Below are positions 6,886 to 14,661 of a stretch of 60,299 nt of DNA, piece after piece; position 1 is the stretch's first letter; every line of letters starts with the position of its first letter. The notes below the pieces were generated by a model. It was not told the DNA's origin and did not search any database. It saw only the letters and a program-made list of their open reading frames with translations. A program made the position numbers and the translations under genes. Origin of the DNA: Desulfuromonadaceae bacterium (GTDB taxonomy: Bacteria > Desulfobacterota > Desulfuromonadia > Geobacterales > Pseudopelobacteraceae); the NCBI GenBank assembly GCA_028687585.1, contig JAQTZV010000033.1:1-60299 (forward strand), in the 5' to 3' direction.

Positions 6886-7161
6886 TCACTGATTGATTGC
6901 ATCCTTAAGCAGAGTACTCGGCCTGAAACCCAATATACGCCTGGCTTCAATTATAATTGTCTCGCCGGTCTGCGGATTGCGGCCTCGACGGTCTGCCTTC
7001 TGTTTAACGACAAAATTGCCGAAACCGGATATTTTAAGATTCTCGCCGGATTCGAGAGTACTTTTCATAATGGAAAAAACCGCTTCTACCATCTCGGCTG
7101 ACTCTTTTCGTGTCATGCCGATGCCTTCCTGAACCTTTTCAACGATGTCTGCTTTGGTCAT
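6886..7161 (-). CDS. IHF/HU family DNA-binding protein, copy 1
   Basis: 91 residues with a complete HU/IHF fold: MTKADIVEKV..GMTRKESAEMVEAVF, the GENLKISGFGNF turn and the DNA-binding arm RRGRNPQTGE, most like IHF-alpha. It bends DNA and could assist site-specific recombination or transfer of the element. A second copy at 14354-14629 differs only at the start and in the last ~15 residues. Start: ATG with GGGGGAACACA. The pair of near-identical genes brackets 7.2 kb of accessory DNA. Confidence 0.92.
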   Translation of the reverse strand: MTKADIVEKVQEGIGMTRKESAEMVEAVFSIMKSTLESGENLKISGFGNFVVKQKADRRGRNPQTGETIIIEARRILGFRPSTLLKDAINQ

Positions 7162-7226
7162 TGTGTTCCCCCTGCTACGGTATGTATCGATAAGAAGCTT
7201 TCATACTTAAAATAGATGTGAATAGT

Positions 7227-8540
7227 TCATTCGGCTCCCATGTTAAGGAGATATTGAAAGGCCGGAATGAGCCTGATATGCTTGTCGTCAATGCTCAGCT
7301 CACCTTCTTCTTCATACGTTACAATCTCGCCACTCTTCAAACCTGTTTCATCAAGCGCCTTTACCAGTGCACGCAATTCGCGGTTGCGGGTTCTGTCATC
7401 ACCGAGATCGAGGACTACCTGAACCAGGTTCGTGATTTTCCCCTTACGGCTGCAGGCAAAGTCAACCTCGTGACCATTGGCAGTCTTGTAATAGTGCAAC
7501 TCATAGCCTCTGCGCTTCAGTTCAAGATAGACCATATTTTCCAGCAGGTGCCCGCGATTCTCACTGAAACTGAAGCCTACGGCTCCCGCCATGCCGGTAT
7601 CAATGGCATAGATTTTCTTCGGGCTCTTGATTTGCTCTTTGACCGAAAAGGCAAACAGATCGAGGGTGAACAGCAGATAAGCATCGCTGAAATAGCCCAT
7701 ATATTCCTTTACCGTCTTGTCGTTAAGGCCGACCAACGGAGCAAGCTTGTTGAAGCTGTAAAGCGATGAGATGTTCGAGGCCAGATAGAAAAACATATTT
7801 TCAAGTTCAACTGCCTTTTTGATGGCGAAGCGCGGTGCAATGTCCTGATAAAGAATGTTACGGGCATACATGACCAGTACTTCTTTTTGGGTAGCCGACA
7901 GTTTGATGGACGTTGTTTCCGGAAATCCCCCCTGACAGAGGTAACCATCAAAAAGATTACGCAACCGGTTACGCTCCCGTGTGACCGCAACTGCATCAGC
8001 AAGCTCCAGACCATTGGCACACGCATATTCGGCGAATGAGAACGGATAAACCTCCACCGGCAGCGCCCTGCCGGAGAGCAGGGTGATAAATTCCGATGAC
8101 AGTAGATGCGAGTTTGATCCGGTAACAATGAACTTTATCTGTTGTGTTTCATATCTGGCTTTTACAAACACCTGCCATTCAGTAAAAAAGTGCACTTCAT
8201 CGAGAAAACAATAGACGGTGCCCTGCGGAGCAACAAGCTTGAGGTAGTCTTCGTATGCGCGTTCCAGGTAAGAGACGTCGTTCCGATAACGACTGAACTG
8301 CGGGTTTTCCAGATTCAGAAAGAGGATGTTACGGGGCTGAACGCCCTTGTCCCGGATCAGATGATTGATCACCTGGCGCACCAGTGTGCTCTTGCCGGAA
8401 CGACGTACACCCACCAGAGCTATGATATGAGGAACGTCAAGGTACTCTTTTACTTTGGCAAGCGCTTCACGGGGAACTCCCTCGCTATAGAGCGGACCGT
8501 CCCAATGTGTATTTTGATCGACAATTACGCTTTCAAACAT
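7227..8540 (-). CDS. AAA_14/DUF4143 ATPase
   Basis: 437 residues. N-terminal AAA_14 ATPase with Walker A GVRRSGKST (44-52), Walker B FLDEVHF (near 112-118) and a sensor-like VTGSNSHLLS. C-terminal DUF4143 domain with the usual FSFAEY linker and a nuclease-like end (HEVDFACSRKGK). These proteins are common, widely exchanged and of unsettled function; a link to toxin-antitoxin-like or defence behaviour is often proposed. It stands as a single gene between HU/IHF copy 1 and the AbiE pair. Confidence 0.85.
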   Translation of the reverse strand: MFESVIVDQNTHWDGPLYSEGVPREALAKVKEYLDVPHIIALVGVRRSGKSTLVRQVINHLIRDKGVQPRNILFLNLENPQFSRYRNDVSYLERAYEDYLKLVAPQGTVYCFLDEVHFFTEWQVFVKARYETQQIKFIVTGSNSHLLSSEFITLLSGRALPVEVYPFSFAEYACANGLELADAVAVTRERNRLRNLFDGYLCQGGFPETTSIKLSATQKEVLVMYARNILYQDIAPRFAIKKAVELENMFFYLASNISSLYSFNKLAPLVGLNDKTVKEYMGYFSDAYLLFTLDLFAFSVKEQIKSPKKIYAIDTGMAGAVGFSFSENRGHLLENMVYLELKRRGYELHYYKTANGHEVDFACSRKGKITNLVQVVLDLGDDRTRNRELRALVKALDETGLKSGEIVTYEEEGELSIDDKHIRLIPAFQYLLNMGAE

Positions 8541-8663
8541 ATAAACTCCGAACTAAATTACATTTGTTCGCAGTATAGCACGAATTATAGATATTTAAAC
8601 ACTTATTCAGGTAGCAGCATGTAGTCAGGACAAGAATGTGAAAGAAATACGAGCCATGGCCGG

Positions 8664-9533
8664 TTATACTTCAACTCGAATCCTGCTTGCCACATCCTGA
8701 AAGAAATCGTGCGACCAGAGGGCAAGCATCTGCTGATCCTTGACGAAGGGCGCCACATCTTTACGAGCCTGATTTACATCCAGCCGGTCGATTGCCTCGA
8801 ACAGTAAATCGGTAAAAACTGCCGGTGAAAGTTTATTATCACCGCTCCAATGGCCGGTCTGGCGCATCCGCTGCCCAAGGTGAGCCAAGTTCAGACGCGG
8901 ATGGTTGGCGGCATACCAGACCAAATCATACCAATCACGACCCTTGACCCGGTTCTTCCACTTGCGGAAGAGGATTGCGTGCATCTTGCCGGCAAAGAGA
9001 TCCGGGAGCGAATAGCTCCGGACGGCGAATGGTATCGGCTGCAGTAAATAGCGGGTCTGGGTGGAAAATCCCGGCGGCGGGTCCATATCCACCTCGATCT
9101 TAACCTTCAGTACCTGTCCGGCTGCAACCCGACCGGTAAGTTCCTCACCGGCTTCGATGACCAGAAGTTCATTACGGGTGTTCGCCTTGAGGAATGCAGA
9201 CTGCACCGCCGATTCCACCGCCTTGTCAACCATCTCTACCCGGACATTGAAGCCGAATGCCTGCAATTCCTCCTCAAGTGAGGCAATGTACCGAGCCAGG
9301 TTAAAGTCGGGAGATGGTGTCAGGAGCGAGAACTCCAGATCCTCGGAGAACCGGTCGAGTCCGTACAGGATGCGCAGTGCCGTACCGCCGTAGAAGGCTG
9401 CATGCTCGAAAAACTTGGCCCGCCAGAGTCCAAGCAGCGCCACTTCCTGAATAATTTCCCGTAGTGCTCTGACTGAATCGTCAACGCTCTTCGGTTCATA
9501 TTTGGCAAGCATGCGGGTCACGGCCTCATGCAT
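8664..9533 (-). CDS. abiEii: AbiEii/AbiGii-type nucleotidyltransferase toxin
   Basis: 289 residues with the nucleotidyltransferase signature FYGGTALRILYGLDRFSEDLEF (GGTALR 49-54, D65 and E67), followed by the KVKIEVD and KGRDWYDLVWYA helices typical of the AbiEii family. In type IV abortive-infection toxin-antitoxin systems this enzyme blocks growth on phage infection. Its ATG overlaps the antitoxin stop by one base (TAATG), so the two are co-translated. A mutated fragment of a second copy lies at 6381-6433. Confidence 0.9.
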   Translation of the reverse strand: MHEAVTRMLAKYEPKSVDDSVRALREIIQEVALLGLWRAKFFEHAAFYGGTALRILYGLDRFSEDLEFSLLTPSPDFNLARYIASLEEELQAFGFNVRVEMVDKAVESAVQSAFLKANTRNELLVIEAGEELTGRVAAGQVLKVKIEVDMDPPPGFSTQTRYLLQPIPFAVRSYSLPDLFAGKMHAILFRKWKNRVKGRDWYDLVWYAANHPRLNLAHLGQRMRQTGHWSGDNKLSPAVFTDLLFEAIDRLDVNQARKDVAPFVKDQQMLALWSHDFFQDVASRIRVEV

Positions 9534-10183
9534 TATCGTGCTCCTTTACTCAGACGGGTAATCAGGTCGGCCAGTAGTTTCACTCTGCGGGATCGATAGT
9601 GGCGGGCTATTTCCGTAAGTCTGGTCGGGTCGAGTCCACGGAGATTGGCAGGGTCAATGCGGAGATCAGCCAGCAAATATTCGTGCAACTCTTTTTGCGT
9701 TGAAATGCCGGCACCCCGGTCGGCAACGATCCGGTCTGCCAGTGCCTTTTCTGGAATAGCGATCAGAAAAGAACGGCCATCATCCAGTTCAACCTGGTCC
9801 ATACCGGTACGAAATGCTTCCATTGGTATCATTCGATAGGAGAAAGTACCGACAGGTGAATCGAAAGTCCGGGAGCGGCCACAGGTTACCGAAGTTACCG
9901 TCTCAATCCGTTCGGGTGTCAGGCCATGATAGTGCAGTGCATATTCGAGGGACACATAGGACGGGCCGTAGATCAGATTGGCAAGCAGTTCGCGACAGAA
10001 TGGCCCACGGCGCAATGACTCACCGAGGATATAGAGCCCCTTCTTGACCCGGACTATATCGCCTTTTGCCAGCATGCCGGATATCTTCATCCGTGGCTGT
10101 GCATATCCGTGAACAGAGTCCAGCAGAGTCTGGTAGTCAAACTCCTCATAGGGAATGCTTTTGATCAGCAGGCTGTTCGTCAT
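9533..10183 (-). CDS. abiEi: AbiEi-type antitoxin/transcriptional repressor
   Basis: 216 residues with an N-terminal winged-helix region (MKISGMLAKGDIVRVKKGLYI), followed by the antitoxin domain (YGPSYVSLEYALHYHGL) and the conserved PEKALADRI. It neutralises the AbiEii toxin and, in studied members, represses its own promoter. The ATG at 10183 is preferred to 10192 because AGGAG lies 9 nt upstream. The perfect palindrome at 10227-10261, 44 bp before the start, is the likely operator. The same palindrome and the first 26 or so codons recur at 13164-13338. Confidence 0.88.
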   Translation of the reverse strand: MTNSLLIKSIPYEEFDYQTLLDSVHGYAQPRMKISGMLAKGDIVRVKKGLYILGESLRRGPFCRELLANLIYGPSYVSLEYALHYHGLTPERIETVTSVTCGRSRTFDSPVGTFSYRMIPMEAFRTGMDQVELDDGRSFLIAIPEKALADRIVADRGAGISTQKELHEYLLADLRIDPANLRGLDPTRLTEIARHYRSRRVKLLADLITRLSKGAR

Positions 10184-10226
10184 GATCACCATCTCCTGTG
10201 TGATAGTGATTATTTATCAGATAGCA

Positions 10227-10261
10227 ACATAGTATGTCTATGATAATTAGACATACTATGT
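10227..10261. promoter_or_regulatory. palindromic operator of the abiE operon
   Basis: A 14-bp perfect inverted repeat, ACATAGTATGTCTA (10227-10240) and TAGACATACTATGT (10248-10261), with a 7-nt spacer. It lies just upstream of abiEi. An almost identical palindrome occupies the same position in the truncated abiEi copy at 13304-13338, with the arms conserved and the spacer not, as expected for a protein-binding site. Confidence 0.75.
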
Positions 10262-10383
10262 CCAGATATCGGTATAACCCAAAATAGATACCTTTATGGA
10301 GATCGGTATGTGACGATTGTCTTTGTGCAACAAAGAGGTGTACCTACTTAGGTGTTAACCATTCTCATCTTTATGTCTTGTTT

Positions 10384-10450
10384 GTCCAGTTTATGTCCAG
10401 TTTGCAGCTCTCCATGCTCTCGTCCAGTTTGTCTACTTTGTGTCCAGTTT
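10384..10450. repeat. short direct repeats at the 3' end of the AlbA_2-type gene copy
   Basis: GTCCAGTTT occurs four times: 10384-10392, 10395-10403, 10422-10430 and 10442-10450, spanning the stop codon of the minus-strand gene. Repeats in the same place but with different sequence follow the other AlbA_2-type genes in this window. Confidence 0.7.
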
Positions 10451-11336
10451 ACCGGCCAGATAATAAAATGTATTCCGACCAGTAGCCCCGAATTGTTTCA
10501 AGATAGCTTTACCAACCATGTCCTCAAGATCTCTGGAAGCGGTTCTGATGGTCACATTTGTCAGTTCACGATACTCCCGATTCGTAATTCTGCCATGTGC
10601 CTTAACAAAAGATTTCCCCTTCATCTGCCGCTCATTCAGGTTCATTCCGGCCATAATTTCCGGAGTCAGCCGGTCACGCCAGATTGTTGTAACGAATAAT
10701 CCCGCCCGCTGTTCAAACAGCGGCTCCGGCAGTCCGGCCTCGCGGCATAGCTCGATCATGGTCTGGGTACCGGAACCGACCCGTTCGATGTAGCGGGCCA
10801 GGTAGAGCGACTCGGCCAGAAGCGGGTTATATGGCACTGACGGGTGATCATGCCGGAGACTGTCCATGGTAAGTGTGCCAGGCAACGAACCGGGGTTCCA
10901 GATTTCGAGCCTGTCGGCAAACAGTCGAACCTCGACAGAGGCATTACTGTGATAGTCCCGGTGAGCAATAGCATTGACGATAGCTTCGCCCACGGCATCG
11001 GGAGGGAGTTCATAGGTCGCAGGCGCAGTAATGCTGACATCCCTGACGTCGACAGCGCGGTCAATCCGGTCGAGAACAAAATCGCGGGCAAGGTTTGTCT
11101 GCTCGAAAAGATCACCACCATAGACCTGCATCGAAACAAATGGGCGCCGATATTCCGTGCCACGACAATGCATGCACTTGACTTCAGCAGTCCGGTGGAA
11201 TTTCTGCGGATTGTTGCCGAAGAGCATGATCGCTGCATTGGAAGGCTTCTGGTCGTGAACGAGGTTGAGGTGGGTCAGCAGCGCCTGGGTGCTGGTGTTT
11301 GATTTCAACGGAAATCCGCGTTCGCGGCGGGCGGTA
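10433..11336 (-). pseudogene. 5'-truncated AlbA_2/HATPase_c_4-type ATP-binding gene
   Basis: From LKSNTSTQALLTHL to GLFVTTIWRD the encoded protein is nearly identical to the 490-aa protein at 16375-17847. Homology stops abruptly at 11336, inside the parent gene, so the DUF4062 domain and the linker are missing. A 291-aa frame remains from TTG 11308, with the HATPase-like region AVGEAIVNAIAHRDY and a winged-helix C-terminus. The winged-helix region after NLNERQ has diverged strongly between the two copies. Expression of the truncated protein by re-initiation is possible but there is no clear RBS. Confidence 0.8.
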
Positions 11337-11477
11337 GAGCCACTTCACCGCCCGTTCCAGTGAGCGCCGGGCGTAGAAACAACTGGTCCGTGTGGCACTG
11401 TTGACGTTCTGCTCGGCCTCGCGGGCGGTTTCGTAGAGTTCGGGCCAGTCGGTGCTTAGGAAGGTGAAGTTGGACAT
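11337..11477 (-). pseudogene. N-terminal fragment of an HsdR-like (DUF4145) gene
   Basis: Starting at ATG 11477, the sequence encodes MSNFTFLSTDWPELYETA, then the CFYARRSLERAVKWLYR segment. This is the characteristic N-terminus of DUF4145-carrying type I restriction R-subunit proteins. After about 46 codons it joins, out of frame, the interior of the AlbA_2-type gene at 11336/11337. It is therefore one half of a deletion chimera. It belongs to a type I system other than the one at 18-38 kb, whose HsdR begins differently. Confidence 0.7.
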
Positions 11478-11487
11478 TGCTACTCCG

Positions 11488-12525
11488 CTATTCAGGCGCG
11501 CCATGATTCAGACGCTCCAGTAAGGCCGTTATATCCTGCACAAAAACAGGGCCGTATTCCTCGCCCCGATAAGCGCTCTCGTTCCGCATATGCATCCCCC
11601 AACCCGCCTCGCCAAGTAGCGGCCGCATGGCAATGGTCAGACGGCGCAGCTCCGAAGCAAGCAGCAACGGATCGAGATCCTGTCGTCTCGGGTCGATCAA
11701 GCCCAGCCAGAGAATCTCCAGCGCCCGGAACAGCGGTGACCAGTTTACCCAGGCTGTTTTTACCCCGTCGGGGCGGAGCAACTTATCAAGCAAGCCGGGT
11801 CGGAGCCAGTACATCTTTTCCCGGTTACTGCTGCGCATCTCCACCACTCCCGAGCGAGCCATTTCCGCCAGAGCACTCTGGGTGGTGCGGGCAAAATAGC
11901 CGGTCTGGCGGGCGATGTCGGCAGGGTGAATTTCATCACTGGCACCAAGCAGACAGAGCAGTTCGCAGCGGGAATTGACCCCCAGAAGCGCCCGCAGGCG
12001 GAGGAGCAGCGTCGCCATCCCCTGCACGGGGAATGGCTGGGAGTAGCCGCGCAGTTTGACCGGTCCGCGCAGCAGGCCGTGGGCACTGAACTCCGGTGCT
12101 TTCTCGGATGACAGCGGCAGTGATTTGCCGTCCTTAAAATAGAATAGAGGTTCGGGAGTTGCCAGGGCATGGGATGAAGAGAGGGTCTTCCATTTGAGAG
12201 TATTGCTGGATTTTTTCCCCAGCAGCTCCGCGACGGCGCTCAACTCGGCCGTGCAGTTAAAGTCGAACTGTTGCAGCAGATTTTTCAACCGTTGCGCATT
12301 CATGAGTGAACTGTTGAACGTCAACCAGTCCAGTATTTCATCGAACAGGCGGGCATCATAACGGCAGACCGTCAGCGACAGCAGAAGCAGCGGCTCGGGG
12401 TCGATCACGCGGCGCTCTTCCGGTGCGCCTTGTCCGGCAACACCAAGAGCCGACCATTGCCGCCAGAGAAAATCCAGCAGCTGATTGAGAACAGTCGTTT
12501 TAAACTCTGTCAACGAGATGCTCAT
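11488..12525 (-). CDS. winged-helix regulator-like protein (345 aa), partner of the nucleotidyltransferase
   Basis: 345 residues; the ATG at 12525 follows AGGAGTTTGGCT and is chosen over a 67-codon upstream extension that only shadows the neighbouring gene. The middle contains a predicted winged helix (CELLCLLGASDEIHPADIARQTGYFARTTQSALAEMARSGVVEMR), about residues 180-225. The gene overlaps the upstream nucleotidyltransferase by 26 nt, which implies coupling. The arrangement (HTH protein with a DUF6036-type nucleotidyltransferase) suggests an AbiE-like toxin-antitoxin or defence pair. Function is inferred from architecture only. Confidence 0.7.
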   Translation of the reverse strand: MSISLTEFKTTVLNQLLDFLWRQWSALGVAGQGAPEERRVIDPEPLLLLSLTVCRYDARLFDEILDWLTFNSSLMNAQRLKNLLQQFDFNCTAELSAVAELLGKKSSNTLKWKTLSSSHALATPEPLFYFKDGKSLPLSSEKAPEFSAHGLLRGPVKLRGYSQPFPVQGMATLLLRLRALLGVNSRCELLCLLGASDEIHPADIARQTGYFARTTQSALAEMARSGVVEMRSSNREKMYWLRPGLLDKLLRPDGVKTAWVNWSPLFRALEILWLGLIDPRRQDLDPLLLASELRRLTIAMRPLLGEAGWGMHMRNESAYRGEEYGPVFVQDITALLERLNHGAPE

Positions 12526-13099
12526 AGCCAAACTCCTGAAGAAACCATTGCAGCCCTTGCAGATAACCATCCGACGGATCGTGGGAACGGGTCCAGCCGG
12601 CGGCGGCCAGCAGTTCTTCATCCGTAGGCTGTAGTTCCCGCAAATCTGCTGCATGATAGCTGCCGGACTGATCAACTGCCGCATACAGCTTGAAGTGGAT
12701 CTGATCGTAACGGCTGATAAATCCAACCGTCAGTTTTTTCCCGACAGTCTCCCAGGTGAGCCGTTCGACAAACCCATCAGGCAGCCCCATACGGAATAGA
12801 CCACCGTCACCGCTGCTCGGGCCGTTGTTGAGCCAATCCTGCTGCAAGCCGAGGTCAAGCGCCACTTCGTGGGCTTCCCGAACAAGCGCCTGCGGCAGCG
12901 GCGACGGGTCAAGCAGAACACCGTCGTCATTCATCAGGGCCACGATATCAACGTCCTTGGTCGTCCGCGTAATCAGTCCGGTGGCTGCCAGCGCTGAACC
13001 GCCGCACACCACCAGGTTGAAGCGGGGCGCACCGGCCAGTTCCAGACGCCCATTCAATAAGCGAAGAGCCTGATTAAATTTTTCGTAGTCGTGGGTCAT
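12500..13099 (-). CDS. DUF6036-type nucleotidyltransferase (199 aa)
   Basis: A 199-residue protein with a minimal nucleotidyltransferase signature: VVCGGSALAATGLITRTTKDVDIVAL (GGS 33-35, catalytic-type D49 and D51). This matches the DUF6036 group, which is often found as the putative toxin or antitoxin half of two-gene systems. It is the first gene of the pair with the 345-aa winged-helix protein. The short upstream region contains CGCAC/GTGCG half-sites (13126-13147 area) that could be an operator. Confidence 0.75.
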   Translation of the reverse strand: MTHDYEKFNQALRLLNGRLELAGAPRFNLVVCGGSALAATGLITRTTKDVDIVALMNDDGVLLDPSPLPQALVREAHEVALDLGLQQDWLNNGPSSGDGGLFRMGLPDGFVERLTWETVGKKLTVGFISRYDQIHFKLYAAVDQSGSYHAADLRELQPTDEELLAAAGWTRSHDPSDGYLQGLQWFLQEFGYEHLVDRV

Positions 13100-13163
13100 T
13101 GCTATACCTATTGCGTATTATGCGCACTATAAATAGCATTGTGCGGTTTTGCAATGAAAAAAC

Positions 13164-13259
13164 TTACCGTGCCTTCAGGTATCCGTGGACGGAGTCCAGC
13201 AGAGTCTGATAGTCAAACTCCTCATAGGGAATGCTTTTGATCAGCAGGGCGTTTGTCAT
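13164..13259 (-). pseudogene. 5' fragment of an abiEi gene (31 codons)
   Basis: Reads MTNALLIKSIPYEEFDYQ, then LLDSVHGY, then diverges and stops at TAA 13164. It matches the start of the intact abiEi at 9533-10183, together with its upstream region and palindromic operator. Only the first ~28 codons are homologous. Together with the AbiEii tail at 6381-6433 it suggests a second abiE operon was broken into two scars lying on either side of the intact one. Confidence 0.8.
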
Positions 13260-13303
13260 GATCACCATCTCCCGTTTGATGGCAATCAATTTAGCAGTTA
13301 ACG

Positions 13304-13338
13304 GCATAGTATGTCTACAAAAAATAGACATACTATGC
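13304..13338. promoter_or_regulatory. palindromic operator of the truncated abiEi copy
   Basis: GCATAGTATGTCTA (13304-13317) and TAGACATACTATGC (13325-13338) form a perfect 14-bp inverted repeat with a 7-nt spacer. It is the same site as 10227-10261 apart from the outermost base pair and the spacer. It could still titrate AbiEi repressor although its gene is broken. Confidence 0.7.
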
Positions 13339-13354
13339 TTAAAACAGGATATAA

Positions 13355-13492
13355 TTGCTAACCTGCATTGACGTTAGCGCTGAAGCAGAGACTGGTGCTA
13401 TTTTGTTGCCACCATCTATCATCACCCGCGAAGATGGAGCCGTCTCTGTCGAGTTAGATTGTTATATCAGTTCTGCCGACCGTCTATATTAA
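13355..13492 (+). pseudogene. possible C-terminal gene remnant (45 codons)
   Basis: A plus-strand frame open from TTG 13355 to TAA 13492 encodes a plausible protein-like sequence (ILLPPSIITREDGAVSVELD in its middle) with no RBS or start of its own. It is best read as the 3' remnant of a gene whose front was lost where the abiEi fragment now lies. The family is not recognised. The AT-rich DNA after it (13493-13570) probably holds the promoter of the next gene. Confidence 0.35.
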
Positions 13493-13574
13493 CGCTGTAT
13501 AACTTATATTGTATAGTATCGTACAAATTTATGTATGCTTTTATACATTTTATTGTATTTAAAAGGACAATACA

Positions 13575-13649
13575 TTGAATATCGTCTCGACAAATATAAA
13601 CGTTGATCGCTTTATTGAACTGCTTCGTGAGGAAAAACTTTATGAATGA
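13575..13649 (+). CDS. possible 24-aa leader peptide
   Basis: A TTG-initiated frame (MNIVSTNINVDRFIELLREE and so on) with AAAAGGA upstream ends at TGA 13647-13649, overlapping the ATG of the following 223-aa gene by 8 nt. The overlap would couple its translation to the next gene. It could equally be the remnant of a longer upstream partner. Confidence 0.35.
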   Translation: MNIVSTNINVDRFIELLREEKLYE

Positions 13650-14313
13650 TACTACCTTACTGGAAAGGCTATCCCGGCTTGGTTTACCTCTTATGGAGAC
13701 CAGCAAGGATTTCGACGTAAACATGACGCTCGCCGAGGTCGTAAAAAGTAAGGATACCCGGTTATGGGAAGGGTTTCCGGTACTACTGGTTAATTCCGCC
13801 AAGGATTATCGTTTCGATTATTTCCACGTTATGGAGAATCTTACTGCCACAGAGGAAAAGGAGAATTTTAAATCCCTTTTACTCCTGTCTCTGGCCCTCT
13901 ACGAGTCCTACCATGTCTCATATTTCTGGACGAAACAGCTAAATGATCAATTCACCGATCAGGAAAAATCACAGTTCAAACAATTAAAAGGAGTTCTGGC
14001 ACAAAACGATCATTTTGATTTATGCGGTACACAGTTCCAGGCAGCACGACTCAAGGGGATGTTTGATCTTTACTTTGAGAAGGAATCAGGAAAAAGCAAA
14101 CAACGAAACGACAAGTATGCAGAGTTATCGCTTGAGTTTGCCTTGTCGCAGCTCTTTTCTCCCAAACAAAAAGAACTTTTCAAAAAAAAGTTGGATGGGC
14201 AGTCACTGTCAAAGACCGAAAAAGAATATTATTCTCGTGCGGTGAAGAAAAAGGTCGCATCTTTGGCCAACCCGGAACTGCATCGCCTGGCGCAGAAGTT
14301 AATGCAGTATTGA
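13642..14313 (+). CDS. hypothetical protein (223 aa) with TA-associated C-terminal motif
   Basis: 223 residues; start ATG 13642 after GAGGAAAAACTTT. The C-terminal 45 residues (QKELFKKKLDGQSLSKTEKEYYSRAVKKK region) contain the LSKTExEYYSRxVKKK motif. I associate this with small regulators linked to nucleotidyltransferase toxin-antitoxin genes, but the family was not verified. No enzymatic motif is visible. It is the only plus-strand gene in this part of the accessory region, and it is low in GC compared with its neighbours, so it was probably acquired separately. Confidence 0.6.
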   Translation: MNDTTLLERLSRLGLPLMETSKDFDVNMTLAEVVKSKDTRLWEGFPVLLVNSAKDYRFDYFHVMENLTATEEKENFKSLLLLSLALYESYHVSYFWTKQLNDQFTDQEKSQFKQLKGVLAQNDHFDLCGTQFQAARLKGMFDLYFEKESGKSKQRNDKYAELSLEFALSQLFSPKQKELFKKKLDGQSLSKTEKEYYSRAVKKKVASLANPELHRLAQKLMQY

Positions 14314-14353
14314 ACTTATTGATGCGGCGCAACGATACATGGAACGGTAGATA

Positions 14354-14629
14354 CTATTTGTTAATCTGATCCTTCAAAACACCACTCGGCTTGAACGTCA
14401 ATATCCGCCTGGCTTCAATGGTGAGCGTCTCGCCGGTCTGCGGATTGCGACCACGGCGGTCAGCCTTCTGTTTAACGACAAAATTGCCGAAACCGGATAT
14501 TTTAAGATTCTCGCCGGATTCGAGCGTACTTTTCATAATGGAAAAAACCGCTTCTACCATCTCGGCTGATTCTTTTCGTGTCATGCCGATGCCTTCCTGA
14601 ACCTTTTCAAAGATGTCTGCTTTGGTCAT
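14354..14629 (-). CDS. IHF/HU family DNA-binding protein, copy 2
   Basis: 91 residues, identical to copy 1 (6886-7161) over most of the protein (one change in MTKADIFEKV, then differences only in the last ~20 residues: TLTIEARRILTFKPSGVLKDQINK). The ATG at 14629 follows GGGAGAAACA and is preferred to an in-frame start 12 codons upstream. DNA identity extends through the coding region, so it is a recent duplication or a target for recombination with copy 1. Predicted DNA-bending protein. Confidence 0.92.
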   Translation of the reverse strand: MTKADIFEKVQEGIGMTRKESAEMVEAVFSIMKSTLESGENLKISGFGNFVVKQKADRRGRNPQTGETLTIEARRILTFKPSGVLKDQINK

Positions 14630-14661
14630 TGTTTCTCCCACATTATTTTCAATTTGCAATC

